Positions 43,020 through 51,882 of a stretch of 64,000 nt of DNA are shown here, piece after piece (positions within the stretch are counted from its first letter, which is position 1; the number at the start of each line of letters is the position of its first letter). A program made the translations under genes and the position numbers. A model generated the notes under the pieces. The model had not been told where the DNA came from, ran no database searches, and saw nothing but the letters and a program-made list of their open reading frames with translations. Source of the stretch: Adlercreutzia hattorii (lineage in GTDB: Bacteria > Actinomycetota > Coriobacteriia > Coriobacteriales > Eggerthellaceae); contig NZ_AP022829.1 of the NCBI RefSeq assembly GCF_011405655.1, forward strand, positions 2,093,001-2,157,000. The letters are read 5' to 3'.

Positions 43020-45506
43020 ATGACCAGAAAAGCAACGGAGAGGGCCGTCTCGCGGCGAGGCTTCATCAAGGGATCGACACTCGCGACCCTTGCAACTGCG
43101 GCCGGAGCCGGCACCGCCGCCTCCCTATTCGGCTGCGCCCCTCAGAGCGCACAAAGCAAGGGGGAGCTCGCGCAGACGGGGTCGAATGGTGTCGTCGCCA
43201 ACGAGATTCCCGAGGAGGGAGAAATCATCTGGCAGAGCTGCTGCCACTGCGGCTTTGTTGCATGCCCCCTCAAGTGCCACGTCGTAGACGGCACCCTTCG
43301 CTGGATCGACAACGACACCGACGGCGACGACGAGTTCGGCGGTGTGTCGTTCCGCTCGTGCCTCAAGGCTCGTTCGGTGCGAAAATGGATCAACAGCCCC
43401 GATCGCCTCAAATACCCCATGAAACGCGTGGGCAAACGAGGAAGTGGGGAGTTTGAACGCATCAGCTGGGATGAGGCTCTCGATATCATCGCCGAGAAGT
43501 ACCGCTACACCCTTGACACCTACGGTCCCGAGGCATTCTTCCTGTGTGCAACAGGAACCCGCAACTATCCCATCCAGCGCCTCTTCAATTTGACCGGCGG
43601 TCATTTGGGAACCATTAACTCGGAATCGAATGGCCAGATCGCCCAGACAGCCAACTACCTGTTCGGCTTCGACAGCCAGACATTCGATTGTGCTGGCGGT
43701 CTCGGAAGCAACACCTCGGCCATCAAAGACGCCGATTGCGGTCTGTTCTTCGGCTGCGGGTCGGGCGAATCGCGTATGTGCGGCATGGGAGAGGTCTACG
43801 AGGTGGCCAAAGCGCGCGAGGCAGGCATCCCGGTCGCCTTCGTAGATTACCGCCTGGGAGAGGGGTCATCTGGCAATCCGGACGAGTGGTTCCCCATCTA
43901 CCCGGGCACCGATGGGGCTCTGGCGAGCGCTATCGCCTATGTCATTATCAGCGAGGAGAAGCACGACAAGGCCTTCTTGGACAAGTATGTCGTCGGATTT
44001 GATGCCGACACGATGCCTGAATCTGCGCCGGCAAACTCCTCCTATATGGACTATATCATGGGCACCGGCTATGACAACATTCCTAAGACTCCCGAGTGGG
44101 CCGCCCCCATCTGCGGGCTTCCCTCCGAGAAGATCACTTATCTCGCCCATTTCATCACCGAGCACGAAACCTGCTTCATCACCCAAGGTTTTGGGCCGCA
44201 GCGTCGGCACAACGGCGAATGGAACGCAGCCGCCATCGCTGCCCTTTCCATCATCACCGGCAATATCGGTCGCGAGGGCACATGCCCCGGCCTCAACGGC
44301 AAGGGCATGCAGATGAACTTCGACGGCGGTATGTGGAACTCGGTGCCCATCGGAGAGAATCCCGTCACCAAGAAGATCTCCATCTCCGGCCGGTTCAATG
44401 CTATCGACCATCCGCTCGAGATGACCGCGCTCACCGACGGCATCCAGGGCGGCGACAAGCTGGAGGTCGGCATCAAGTTCCTCGCCCTGTACGAGGCCGG
44501 CTGCTTCGGCAACTCCAGCTCCGACCTGAATTGGGCCGCGACAATCCTCGAAGACGAGAGCAAGTGCGAGTTCATCCTTGGCTGCGACGTCATCATGTCC
44601 ACTTCACTGCCCTTCTGCGACATCATCTTGCCCGATCTCATGTACCAGGAACGCATGAACATGGTTTCCACCGTGACCGGCGGATCCGCTCTCGGCTTCG
44701 TCTTCGGCCGCCCTGTCCAGGAACCGCAGTTCGAATGCCGTCTCTCGTATGATTGGGTCGCCGATCTCGCCGAGCGCCTCGGGCTGCGCGACGAGTTCAC
44801 CGAGGGCAAAACCTGGGAGGACTGGATGGAGACCCGCTACGAAGAGTACAGCCGTCCCTCGGCTCCCAACGGCAATGCACCGTCGTTCCAAGAGGGGCTC
44901 GAAATGGGCTTCTGGCGCGACCCAGTGCAAGCCGTTCCTTTCATCGCCCTCAAAGACTACGTCGACGACCCGGAGGGCCGCCCGCGCACGACTCCTTCGG
45001 GAAAGATCGAGTTGTACTCCGAGCGCCTGGCCACCATTCGCGACACCTGGACGTTCCACAACGGCGACCGCGACGTAGTACGTCCCGTGCCCAGCTACTT
45101 CCCCGAAATCGAGGGCGTGGCCGACATCAACGACACTTACCCGCTCTTGTTCTCCACTTGGAAGGCCAAAAACCAGTTCCACAGCCGCTACCAGGTAATC
45201 GAGGAGCTCCAGCAGGCCTGTCGCCACTGCCTGTGGATCAACCCCATCGACGCCGAATCGCGCGGCATCCAGAACGGTGACACCCTGCGCGTGTTCAACG
45301 ACCGTGGCGAGGTACAGATCATGGCCCGCGTCACCTCCCGCATCATGCCCGGCGTGGTGGGAATGCCGCATGCACATCGTCGCGAAATAGTTGACGGCGT
45401 GGATATCGGCGCCAACGCCAACACACTGAGCGGCCACCATTGGTCGCCCATCTCGAAGAACTGTCCGTCGACCGGCTCCACGCTCGTCCAGGTCGAAAAG
45501 GCTTAA
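43020..45506 (+). CDS. Tat-exported molybdopterin reductase catalytic subunit, DmsA-like
   Basis: An 828-residue DMSO-reductase family enzyme. The Tat signal is SRRGFIKG (11-18), with FGC near 39. Cysteines at 74, 75, 77, 82, 86 and 114 can supply the N-terminal [4Fe-4S] cluster (CCHCGFVACPLKC... RSCLKAR). The segment NSESNGQIAQ aligns by eye with the YSTAQI block of DmsA, so Ser203 is the probable molybdenum ligand, as in S-oxide and N-oxide reductases. The C-terminal cofactor domain is present (HSRYQVIEELQQACRHCLWINPIDAESRGIQNGDTLRVFNDRG). It is followed by a DmsB-like and a TorD-like gene. The natural acceptor is unknown. Confidence 0.9.
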   Translation: MTRKATERAVSRRGFIKGSTLATLATAAGAGTAASLFGCAPQSAQSKGELAQTGSNGVVANEIPEEGEIIWQSCCHCGFVACPLKCHVVDGTLRWIDNDTDGDDEFGGVSFRSCLKARSVRKWINSPDRLKYPMKRVGKRGSGEFERISWDEALDIIAEKYRYTLDTYGPEAFFLCATGTRNYPIQRLFNLTGGHLGTINSESNGQIAQTANYLFGFDSQTFDCAGGLGSNTSAIKDADCGLFFGCGSGESRMCGMGEVYEVAKAREAGIPVAFVDYRLGEGSSGNPDEWFPIYPGTDGALASAIAYVIISEEKHDKAFLDKYVVGFDADTMPESAPANSSYMDYIMGTGYDNIPKTPEWAAPICGLPSEKITYLAHFITEHETCFITQGFGPQRRHNGEWNAAAIAALSIITGNIGREGTCPGLNGKGMQMNFDGGMWNSVPIGENPVTKKISISGRFNAIDHPLEMTALTDGIQGGDKLEVGIKFLALYEAGCFGNSSSDLNWAATILEDESKCEFILGCDVIMSTSLPFCDIILPDLMYQERMNMVSTVTGGSALGFVFGRPVQEPQFECRLSYDWVADLAERLGLRDEFTEGKTWEDWMETRYEEYSRPSAPNGNAPSFQEGLEMGFWRDPVQAVPFIALKDYVDDPEGRPRTTPSGKIELYSERLATIRDTWTFHNGDRDVVRPVPSYFPEIEGVADINDTYPLLFSTWKAKNQFHSRYQVIEELQQACRHCLWINPIDAESRGIQNGDTLRVFNDRGEVQIMARVTSRIMPGVVGMPHAHRREIVDGVDIGANANTLSGHHWSPISKNCPSTGSTLVQVEKA

Positions 45507-45516
45507 GGAGGAACCC

Positions 45517-46143
45517 ATGACCCAGTACGGCTTCTATTTCGACTCGTCCCGCTGCACCGGCTGCAAGACCTGCGAGCTGGTCTGCAAGGACTACCACGAC
45601 CTGGGACCCGATATCCTGTTCCGCCGCATCTACGACTTCGAGGGCGGCAGCTGGGAGAAGACCTCCGAGGGCGCTTGGGAAAAGACCGCCTTCAATTACC
45701 ATCTCGCCATCTCTTGCAACCATTGCGATAACCCCGCCTGTGTAGAGAACTGTCCCACAGGCGCCATGCAGAAAGATGCCGAGACGGGGCTCGTGAACAG
45801 CAATCCCGAAGTATGCATCGGCTGCGGAACCTGCCAGAAGTCCTGCCCTTACGACGCGCCGCGCATCGACGCGGAGCTGTCGATCTCCCGCAAATGCGAT
45901 GGATGCCTCGCCCGCGTGCGCAACGACGAACAGCCCATGTGCGTGGGAGCCTGTCCGCTTCGTGCCTTGGAATTCGGCCCCATCGACGAGCTGCGGGAGA
46001 AGCACGGCGATCTTTGCCAGGTAGCGCCGCTACCCGAGCCGACCACGAGTCCCAACCTCGTTATCGGAAGCTGCCAGGCCATCGACTCCGATACGTACAA
46101 CCTCGATGAAGGGTACGTCGCCAATCCGCTCGAAGTGGAATAG
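45517..46143 (+). CDS. DmsB-like 4Fe-4S electron-transfer subunit
   Basis: A 208-residue protein with four Cys sets: CTGCKTCELVC, CNHCDNPACVENCP, CIGCGTCQKSCP and CDGCLAR plus CVGACP, consistent with four [4Fe-4S] clusters. The N-terminal TQYGFYFDSSRCTGCKTCELVCKDY is typical of DmsB. AAGGAGG precedes the ATG, 10 nt after the catalytic gene. It would form an exported heterodimer with the DmsA-like subunit. Confidence 0.93.
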   Translation: MTQYGFYFDSSRCTGCKTCELVCKDYHDLGPDILFRRIYDFEGGSWEKTSEGAWEKTAFNYHLAISCNHCDNPACVENCPTGAMQKDAETGLVNSNPEVCIGCGTCQKSCPYDAPRIDAELSISRKCDGCLARVRNDEQPMCVGACPLRALEFGPIDELREKHGDLCQVAPLPEPTTSPNLVIGSCQAIDSDTYNLDEGYVANPLEVE

Positions 46144-46145
46144 CC

Positions 46146-46739
46146 ATGAATGCGCCCGCTGAGAACGTCGCGCCCTGCGCGCTGCTTTTGGGAACGATCC
46201 TTCTCGACAAGCCCTCTTCTTCAACCGTAATGCCGCTTTTGGAAGGCTTGGCCTCCATGGACCTTCCCGCTGAATGGCCCTACGGTGACGAAGCGACCCT
46301 GGAGAGAATCAGCCAGCAGCTCAGACGAGCTCTAAAGACCGCGCCGGCCGACCTCGACCGCGACTACCATCGGCTGCTCGTGGGCCCCGGCAAGCTCGCG
46401 GCACCGCCGTGGGGATCGGTCTACCTCGATTCGGAATCGGTGCTGTTCGGCGACTCGTGCATCGCCCTGGGCCGCTGGATGCGCGCTCGCGGCATCGAAC
46501 TGCACGAAGGGGAAAGCCGCGAGCCCGTCGACCATATCGGGCGCATGCTCGTGCTACTCAGCTGGCTTTGCGACAACCAGCCGGATCAGGTCATCCCCTT
46601 CATGGAAGAGCACCTGATGACCTGGGCGCCGCGCTATTTCGCGCAGCTTGAGCCAGCGGCCGCCGGCACTCTGTACGAGCCGCTGGGGCATCTCGCCTCG
46701 CTCACACTCGAAGGCGTCCCCCTCCTTCGGCAATCCTAG
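46146..46739 (+). CDS. TorD/DmsD-family molybdoenzyme chaperone
   Basis: A 197-residue helical protein 2 nt after the DmsB-like gene. It has DLDRDYHRLLVGPGKLAAPPWGSVYLD (the Y-x-R/L-x-F/L and P-P-W-x-S-V-Y pattern of TorD/DmsD) and REPVDHIGRMLVLLSWL (E/P-x-D-H-I). It should hold the DmsA-like client until the cofactor is inserted. It is the last gene before a strong terminator. Confidence 0.88.
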   Translation: MNAPAENVAPCALLLGTILLDKPSSSTVMPLLEGLASMDLPAEWPYGDEATLERISQQLRRALKTAPADLDRDYHRLLVGPGKLAAPPWGSVYLDSESVLFGDSCIALGRWMRARGIELHEGESREPVDHIGRMLVLLSWLCDNQPDQVIPFMEEHLMTWAPRYFAQLEPAAAGTLYEPLGHLASLTLEGVPLLRQS

Positions 46740-46752
46740 CCCTCCCCGTTTC

Positions 46753-46794
46753 AAGGGCGTCCGATCCTCCCCTTCGTCGGACGCCCTTCTTTTC
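46753..46794 (+). terminator. Rho-independent terminator after the DmsA-DmsB-TorD operon
   Basis: AAGGGCGTCCGA pairs perfectly with TCGGACGCCCTT around a 12-nt loop, followed by CTTTTCTC. Confidence 0.85.
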
Positions 46795-46850
46795 TCATAT
46801 GAAGCTGGTCATGCAGTCAGCTTCACCCTTTGGCAACCTTAGGAGCCCCT

Positions 46851-47594
46851 ATGAATTTCCTCTTCCTCTTGATTATCGCGGCAGTGGCGGTCTACCTCCT
46901 TCGACGCCCTCTCAAGGCGCATCCTTCTTTCTTCTACGGCATTGCCGTCATCCTCGACCTGCTCTACTTTGTTGGCTCCACCTTCGGTGTGCCCCGCTGG
47001 CTGTGGACGCCCCTTGTCGATCTCATCCAAAAGTGCGAGCTTGCCCTCGCGCTCTTTGCCATTGTCATGTTCATAGGCTGTCTCGGCAAGGAACAAGCTC
47101 TCTACCGTCAGATGAAGCCGATCAGGGCCGAGCTTTCCATTGTCGCATGCATTCTCTGCTTTGGGCACATGGCCGTGTACCTCGACTCCTATCTGCCTAG
47201 GCTGCTCGGCAATACGAGCATCAACGGTAATGTTGCCGTCGCCTTCGGTGTGGCCGTCGCGCTCTTCGTGCTGCTCGCTCTTCTCGGCGTCACGTCCCTC
47301 GGCATCGTGAAGCGGGCCATGAGCAGCCGTCGCTGGACGCGCATCCAGCGATTCGCCTACTTATTCTTCGCCCTGATATTCTGCCATCTTGCGCTCATGC
47401 TTCTTCCCGCCGCTCTGCGTGGAGGCATTGCCGCCCAGGAATCGCTTTTCATATACACGGCGATGTTCGGGGCCTATGGAATACTGCGTTTGGGCAAAGC
47501 CGCCGCAGAGCGCCACGAGCAAGCGCGGGGAAACGCGACCGGGGCGCCGTCTATCACTAGGGAAGAAGAAACGTCCATCGGGAATGCCGCTTAG
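46851..47594 (+). CDS. Ferric-reductase-like heme b membrane protein (YedZ/MsrQ-like)
   Basis: A 247-residue membrane protein with about six helices. Candidate heme ligands are His in GHMAVYLDSYLP and in RFAYLFFALIFCHLALMLLP, the arrangement of ferric-reductase-like domains. Such proteins pass quinol or flavin electrons across the membrane. The DmsA-type operon just upstream has no DmsC or NrfD anchor, so this protein is a possible replacement, although the terminator at 46753-46794 separates them. The ATG at 46851 has TTAGGAG 6 nt upstream. Confidence 0.7.
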   Translation: MNFLFLLIIAAVAVYLLRRPLKAHPSFFYGIAVILDLLYFVGSTFGVPRWLWTPLVDLIQKCELALALFAIVMFIGCLGKEQALYRQMKPIRAELSIVACILCFGHMAVYLDSYLPRLLGNTSINGNVAVAFGVAVALFVLLALLGVTSLGIVKRAMSSRRWTRIQRFAYLFFALIFCHLALMLLPAALRGGIAAQESLFIYTAMFGAYGILRLGKAAAERHEQARGNATGAPSITREEETSIGNAA

Positions 47595-47659
47595 AAGGGG
47601 TGAGCGAGCTGCCAAAGGACGTTTCCCCAACGAGTCGAAATTTTCATCCTAAACGGAGC

Positions 47660-48613
47660 TCACTCCTGGCTGGAGACGCCGCCTCGTTGAACGAGTGGAT
47701 CAGCAGCGCTTTCTCCGCGTGCCTTCGATCGGGCGCGGGCGGCGTCGCGCAGCTTGCCGTAGAGGCCCATGTAGACGTTCACGATGACGCCGGTGAAGGC
47801 GGCGCAGACGAAGGTGCCCTCGCGCACGCCGGCCAAATGGCCCACGAACAGGAACGCGCACAGGCACGCCAAGGCCGCGCAGGCGAGATCGAAGCCCACC
47901 TTCACGGTGCCGAACCGGGCGCCGGTCTTGCGCACCACGGCCTGCACCACGGCCTCGCCGCAGTTCATGACCGTGCCCGAGACGACCGTCATCACAATGC
48001 CCAGCGCGAGAACGGCCATGCCGCCGGCGAGCCACAGCCACGAGGCGACATAACTCGTCGGCGCAGCGGGGCCGAGCAGTGCCATGAAGGCGTCAATGCA
48101 CACGCCGAAGAACACCGAGATGGGAATCTGCCACAAGTCCACTAGGCGGAATTCCCGGCGCAGCAGGGCAATCTGCACGAGCACGAGAAAGCACTGCCAC
48201 CCCAGCATGAACGTGCCGAAGCTCACGGCCGTGAACCCGAGGGAGAGCACGATGGGCGTGGCGGAGATGGGCGAGTTGCCCAAATCGGCCTTCACGACGA
48301 TGTCGATGCCAAGCCCCATGACCGCGATGCCCGCCAGCATGAGCACGATGCGGCCGGTCAGAAACAGGGCGGCGCGCAGCGTCAACGATCGCTCGGCGAG
48401 AGCGGCGGCCGAGCCTTCCGCAGATTTCGTCGAAGGAGGAAGACCGTCTTGAGTGCCTCGGACGCCTTCGGCCGAAGACGCAGTCTTTAAGCCGCCGGCT
48501 TGCGGCGAGGGTCTGTCGGACGGATCGGCAGATGCGCCCGAGCGCTCGCGCCCCATGGATTTTCCCTTGGTCCGAATCTCGCTTCCACGATTGATCTTCC
48601 GTTCCGTCATCAT
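47660..48613 (-). CDS. YczE/YitT-type membrane protein
   Basis: A 317-residue protein. The first 75 residues are hydrophilic and low complexity. At least five hydrophobic segments follow (RIVLMLAGIAVMGLGIDIVVKADLGNSPISATPIVLSLGF, FGVCIDAFMALLGP, FGTVKVGFDLACAALACLCAFLF). The LGNSPI and GTVKVGFD blocks are those of the YczE/YyaS family. Its function is not known. The first ATG (48613) is directly preceded by GAGGAG; an ATG at 48556 with AAGGGA at normal spacing is an alternative. Confidence 0.75.
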   Translation of the reverse strand: MMTERKINRGSEIRTKGKSMGRERSGASADPSDRPSPQAGGLKTASSAEGVRGTQDGLPPSTKSAEGSAAALAERSLTLRAALFLTGRIVLMLAGIAVMGLGIDIVVKADLGNSPISATPIVLSLGFTAVSFGTFMLGWQCFLVLVQIALLRREFRLVDLWQIPISVFFGVCIDAFMALLGPAAPTSYVASWLWLAGGMAVLALGIVMTVVSGTVMNCGEAVVQAVVRKTGARFGTVKVGFDLACAALACLCAFLFVGHLAGVREGTFVCAAFTGVIVNVYMGLYGKLRDAARARSKARGESAADPLVQRGGVSSQE

Positions 48614-48794
48614 CTCCTCACCGTCCTTTCCGGTGTCGCGGCGTGCAAATACCTTTCAGTTATAGCACGGGAAGAGACGCGGTTCGCAGAAAATACGCGA
48701 GCACGACTGCGCAAAGGTTAGATGGCGCAAACTCAACCGCTCACCACCGACGAGCGGCAGAACGACGGCGACGCAACGGCGACAAGGCGAAGCC

Positions 48795-49940
48795 CTAGAT
48801 GACCACGAGGTCGTGGGTGGAGTTGGTGAACACGTCGAAGCCGTCGGCGGTCACGACGCCGAAATCCTCCAGGCGCATGCCGAACTTGCCCGGCAGGTAG
48901 ATGCCCGGCTCCACGGTGACGACGTTGCCGGCCACGAGAGGCCGCTCGTTGCGCGGAGCGAGCACCGGCTCCTCGTGGATGTCGATGCCCACGCCGTGGC
49001 CGAGGCCGTGGCCCATGCGGCCGCCGAAGCCGGCCGCCGCCAGCACCGCCTCGGCCTGCTCGTGGCCCTCTTTGCCCGTGACGCCGGGTCGAAGCATAGC
49101 TTCCACGGACTCGTTGGCCTCCCGCAGCGCGTCCCACGCCGCCCGCATCTCCGGGTCGGGCTCGCCGAGGAAGACCGTGCGGGTCATGTCCGAGCAGTAG
49201 CCGTAGGAGCGGGCGCCGAAGTCGAGCACGACGCACTGGCCGGCCTCCAGCATGGTGGTGCCGGGGATGGCGTGCGGGCTCGCGCCGTTGGGCCCGGTGG
49301 CCACGATGGAGGGGAACGCCAGGCCCTGGGCACCATGGCGCAGCATGAACTCCTCGAGCTCCAGCTGCACCTGGCGCTCCATCATGCCCGGGCGCATATA
49401 GCGAACGATGTGTTCGAAGGCGGCGTCGGTGATGGACTGGGCGCCGCGCATCCGCGCGATCTCGTAGCGATCCTTCACCGCGCGCAGTCCCACCACGACG
49501 CCGTCGGTCTCCACGAAAGGCTCCCCGGCATCGGCCTCGGCGAACGCTTTCTGCAAGCGGCGGTACTCGGCGAGCGAGACACCGTCCTCGATGCCCAAAA
49601 GCGCATCGGCGGCCCCGGAGGGCCGGCCTCCCCACCGCTTGACGGCAAACTGCGCGTGGGTCTCGCGCTCGGCGCTCACTTCCAAAGGCTTGTGCCGCGC
49701 GGCGTTCTCGCAGGCCGTCACGTAGCGCGAGTCGGTATGCAGCCACGCGTGGTCGGGACAGACATACAGAGCATGAGCCGCCTCCTCGTCGAAGACATCG
49801 TCGAAGGCGGTGAGCCACTGGACGTTCGACGTGTCGCGCACGAGAAACGCCCCCACGCCCAGCTCGGGAAACGTCTCGCGCAAGCGAGCCAGATGCCGCT
49901 CGCAGGCCTTCGGATCATTCAATTCGTCGAATACCGTCAT
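48795..49940 (-). CDS. pepP: Xaa-Pro aminopeptidase, M24 family
   Basis: A 381-residue metallopeptidase. The N-terminal creatinase-like domain (about 1-135) is followed by the pita-bread fold with its metal ligands: VVLDFGARSYGYCSDMTRTVFLG (two Asp), GHGLGHGVGIDIHEEP (His), VVTVEPGIYLPGKFGMRLEDFGVVT (two Glu). It cleaves N-terminal residues before proline. The ATG at 49940 has AGGAGG upstream. It lies downstream of aroQ across a 120-bp inverted-repeat element. Confidence 0.92.
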   Translation of the reverse strand: MTVFDELNDPKACERHLARLRETFPELGVGAFLVRDTSNVQWLTAFDDVFDEEAAHALYVCPDHAWLHTDSRYVTACENAARHKPLEVSAERETHAQFAVKRWGGRPSGAADALLGIEDGVSLAEYRRLQKAFAEADAGEPFVETDGVVVGLRAVKDRYEIARMRGAQSITDAAFEHIVRYMRPGMMERQVQLELEEFMLRHGAQGLAFPSIVATGPNGASPHAIPGTTMLEAGQCVVLDFGARSYGYCSDMTRTVFLGEPDPEMRAAWDALREANESVEAMLRPGVTGKEGHEQAEAVLAAAGFGGRMGHGLGHGVGIDIHEEPVLAPRNERPLVAGNVVTVEPGIYLPGKFGMRLEDFGVVTADGFDVFTNSTHDLVVI

Positions 49941-49960
49941 GAATTCCTCCTGGTTCGTCC

Positions 49961-50080
49961 GGACGCCGGTGCGACGGGGCATCCCGTGCTCAAGCAATGG
50001 CTCGCTCGGCGGAACAGTTCACTGGACTGTTCCGTTCGCTGCGCAACCTGCGCGCGGGACGCCCCGTCGCACCGGCGTCC
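49961..50080. repeat. 120-bp nested inverted-repeat element between pepP and aroQ
   Basis: The outer arms 49961-49980 and 50061-50080 are perfectly complementary over 20 bp (left arm begins GGACGCCGGTGCG) and continue inward with mismatches for about 9 bp more. Inside lies a second perfect hairpin, CGGAACAGT-TCACTGG-ACTGTTCCG (50011-50035). There is no coding sequence. Confidence 0.8.
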
Positions 50081-50092
50081 TACCCTATCGGG

Positions 50093-50545
50093 CTATTCGC
50101 TACCTTCGGCCACAGCGTTTTCCAGCAAAATATCCAGTGCGCGCAGGTAGCCCTCTTTGCCGAGGCCCTTCACCTGGGCGATGCAGGCCGGCGCGATCAC
50201 CGAGGTGCGACGGAACTCCTCGCGCTTGCTGATGTCGGAGATATGGATCTCCACCACCGGCACGTCGATGCATTCTACGGCGTCATGCAGCGCATAGGAG
50301 TAGTGCGTGTGGGCCCCGGGGTTGTACACGATGCCGTCGTAGTTGCCATGAGCCGCATGCAGCCGATCGATGAGCGCGCCCTCGTGGTTCGACTGGAAGC
50401 AGTCCACCTCGCAGCCATGCTCGGCCCCGTAGGCACGCACCATCTCCTCGATGGCCTCAAGCGTGTCCGACCCGTAAATGGCTGGATCGCGCACCCCCAA
50501 CATATTCAAGTTCGGCCCATTCATGAGCAGTATCTTCTTCAACAA
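50093..50545 (-). CDS. aroQ: 3-dehydroquinate dehydratase, type II
   Basis: A 150-residue type II dehydroquinase, third step of the shikimate pathway. Clear motifs are LLMNGPNLNMLG, the catalytic Tyr segment RDPAIYGSDTL, FQSNHEGALID, NPGAHTHYSYALHDAV (catalytic His) and EIHISDISKREEFRRTSV. It lies 221 bp downstream of aroB and is bracketed by two long hairpin elements. Confidence 0.95.
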   Translation of the reverse strand: MLKKILLMNGPNLNMLGVRDPAIYGSDTLEAIEEMVRAYGAEHGCEVDCFQSNHEGALIDRLHAAHGNYDGIVYNPGAHTHYSYALHDAVECIDVPVVEIHISDISKREEFRRTSVIAPACIAQVKGLGKEGYLRALDILLENAVAEGSE

Positions 50546-50560
50546 AGTTCGCCTCTCTTA

Positions 50561-50756
50561 GATCGGTCGGGGAAGGTGCTCCGCAGACCTCTGATCGCCC
50601 CGCGGAGAACGCGATTGTTAAGAATCAGCTTCCACTTCAGCAGCAGCGATGCGGGGATGGTACCGACTGATGTGCGTCATCTTCGCTGATTCTGTTATCG
50701 CGTTCGCAGCGGGAAAAAGCGATCAGCGGGCTGCGGAGCACCTTCCCCGACCGATC
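50561..50756. repeat. 196-bp nested inverted-repeat element between aroQ and aroB
   Basis: The outer arms 50561-50586 and 50731-50756 are perfectly complementary over 26 bp (left arm begins GATCGGTCGGGG). Inner complementary pairs (CTGATCGC/GCGATCAG, GAACGCGAT/ATCGCGTTC, AATCAGC/GCTGATT) continue the pairing, so the whole segment can fold as one long interrupted hairpin. It fills nearly all of the aroQ-aroB gap and encodes nothing recognisable. Confidence 0.82.
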
Positions 50757-50766
50757 GCCGCAGCCG

Positions 50767-51882
50767 TCACAAACTCTTGGAAGCCTCCCACCGGCGCAGA
50801 TGCTCCAAAATCACCTCGTCGGGCACCGCGACCAGTTCCCAGTCGCCGATGTCGCGGGGCAGCACGAAGCGCACCTCGCCGGCGCGGGTCTTCTTGTCGC
50901 GCTTCATGGCGGCCAGCATCTCCTCGGCCGGCGCCGACCAGGCAAGCGCCGGCAGCCCCAGCGCGTCCAGCAGTTCGTCCTGGGCATCCACCAGCTCGGC
51001 CGACGTACCCACCACATCCACGCCGAGGCGCGCCGCAAAACGCATGCCCTCGGCCACGGCGGCTCCGTGGGAGAACGTCCCGTAGCCCGCAAGCGCCTCC
51101 ACCGCGTGCCCCAAAGTGTGCCCGTAGTTCAGGCACTCGCGCACCCCGCGGCTCTCCGTTTTGTCCTCGGCCACGACGTTGGCCTTGAACACCACCGAAC
51201 GTGCGATGGCCTCGGTGACCACCACCGGGTCGCGCTCGGCGAGGGCGGCGGCGTGATCCATCATCCAGAAGAAGAACTCGTCGGAATCGATCACCGACGC
51301 CTTGGCGATCTCGGCGCAGCCGCAGGCCCACTCGCGGTCGTCCAGCGTGGCGAGCACCGCCGTGGAGGCGCACACGTAGGCCGGCTGCTTGAACGTGCCC
51401 ACGAGGTTCTTCCCCTCGGGAAGGTTCACGCCGGTCTTGCCGCCGACCGAGGAGTCCACCATGGCCAGAAGCGAGGTGGGCACCTGCACAAACGGGATGC
51501 CCCGCATGTAGGTAGAGGCGACGAACCCCGCCAAGTCGCCCACAACGCCGCCGCCGAGGGCCACCACGGCGCAGTCGCGCGTGAGCCCAAGCGATGCCAT
51601 GGCCGACCAGATCTCCCCGGCCACCGCGAGCGACTTCGAGTCCTCCCCCGCGGGCACGACGATATCGCTCACGCGGAAGCCCGCCGCCTTCAGCGACGAC
51701 TTGGCCTCTTCCAGATACAGCGGCCCCACGTTGGAATCGGTGAGGACGAGCAGGTGTGGCGCCTGTCCCACGCCATCGAGCCGGCGCACCGACTCGCCGA
51801 GGCCGGCGAGCACCGTGGCGCCGATGCGCACGTCGTAGGGCGTCTCGCCGGGAATGTTGACCACTATCTTTGTTGCGGGCAC
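50767..51882 (-). CDS. aroB: 3-dehydroquinate synthase
   Basis: A 371-residue NAD-dependent cyclase, second step of the shikimate pathway. It shows VVALGGGVVGDLAGFVASTYMRGIPFVQVPTSLLAMVDSSVGGKTGVNLPEGKNLVGTF, GCAEIAKASVI and the zinc ligand region YGHTLGHAVEA. The GTG at 51882 has AAGGAGG 7 nt upstream and lies inside the 3' end of aroK (19-nt overlap), which indicates coupling. Confidence 0.96.
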   Translation of the reverse strand: MPATKIVVNIPGETPYDVRIGATVLAGLGESVRRLDGVGQAPHLLVLTDSNVGPLYLEEAKSSLKAAGFRVSDIVVPAGEDSKSLAVAGEIWSAMASLGLTRDCAVVALGGGVVGDLAGFVASTYMRGIPFVQVPTSLLAMVDSSVGGKTGVNLPEGKNLVGTFKQPAYVCASTAVLATLDDREWACGCAEIAKASVIDSDEFFFWMMDHAAALAERDPVVVTEAIARSVVFKANVVAEDKTESRGVRECLNYGHTLGHAVEALAGYGTFSHGAAVAEGMRFAARLGVDVVGTSAELVDAQDELLDALGLPALAWSAPAEEMLAAMKRDKKTRAGEVRFVLPRDIGDWELVAVPDEVILEHLRRWEASKSL

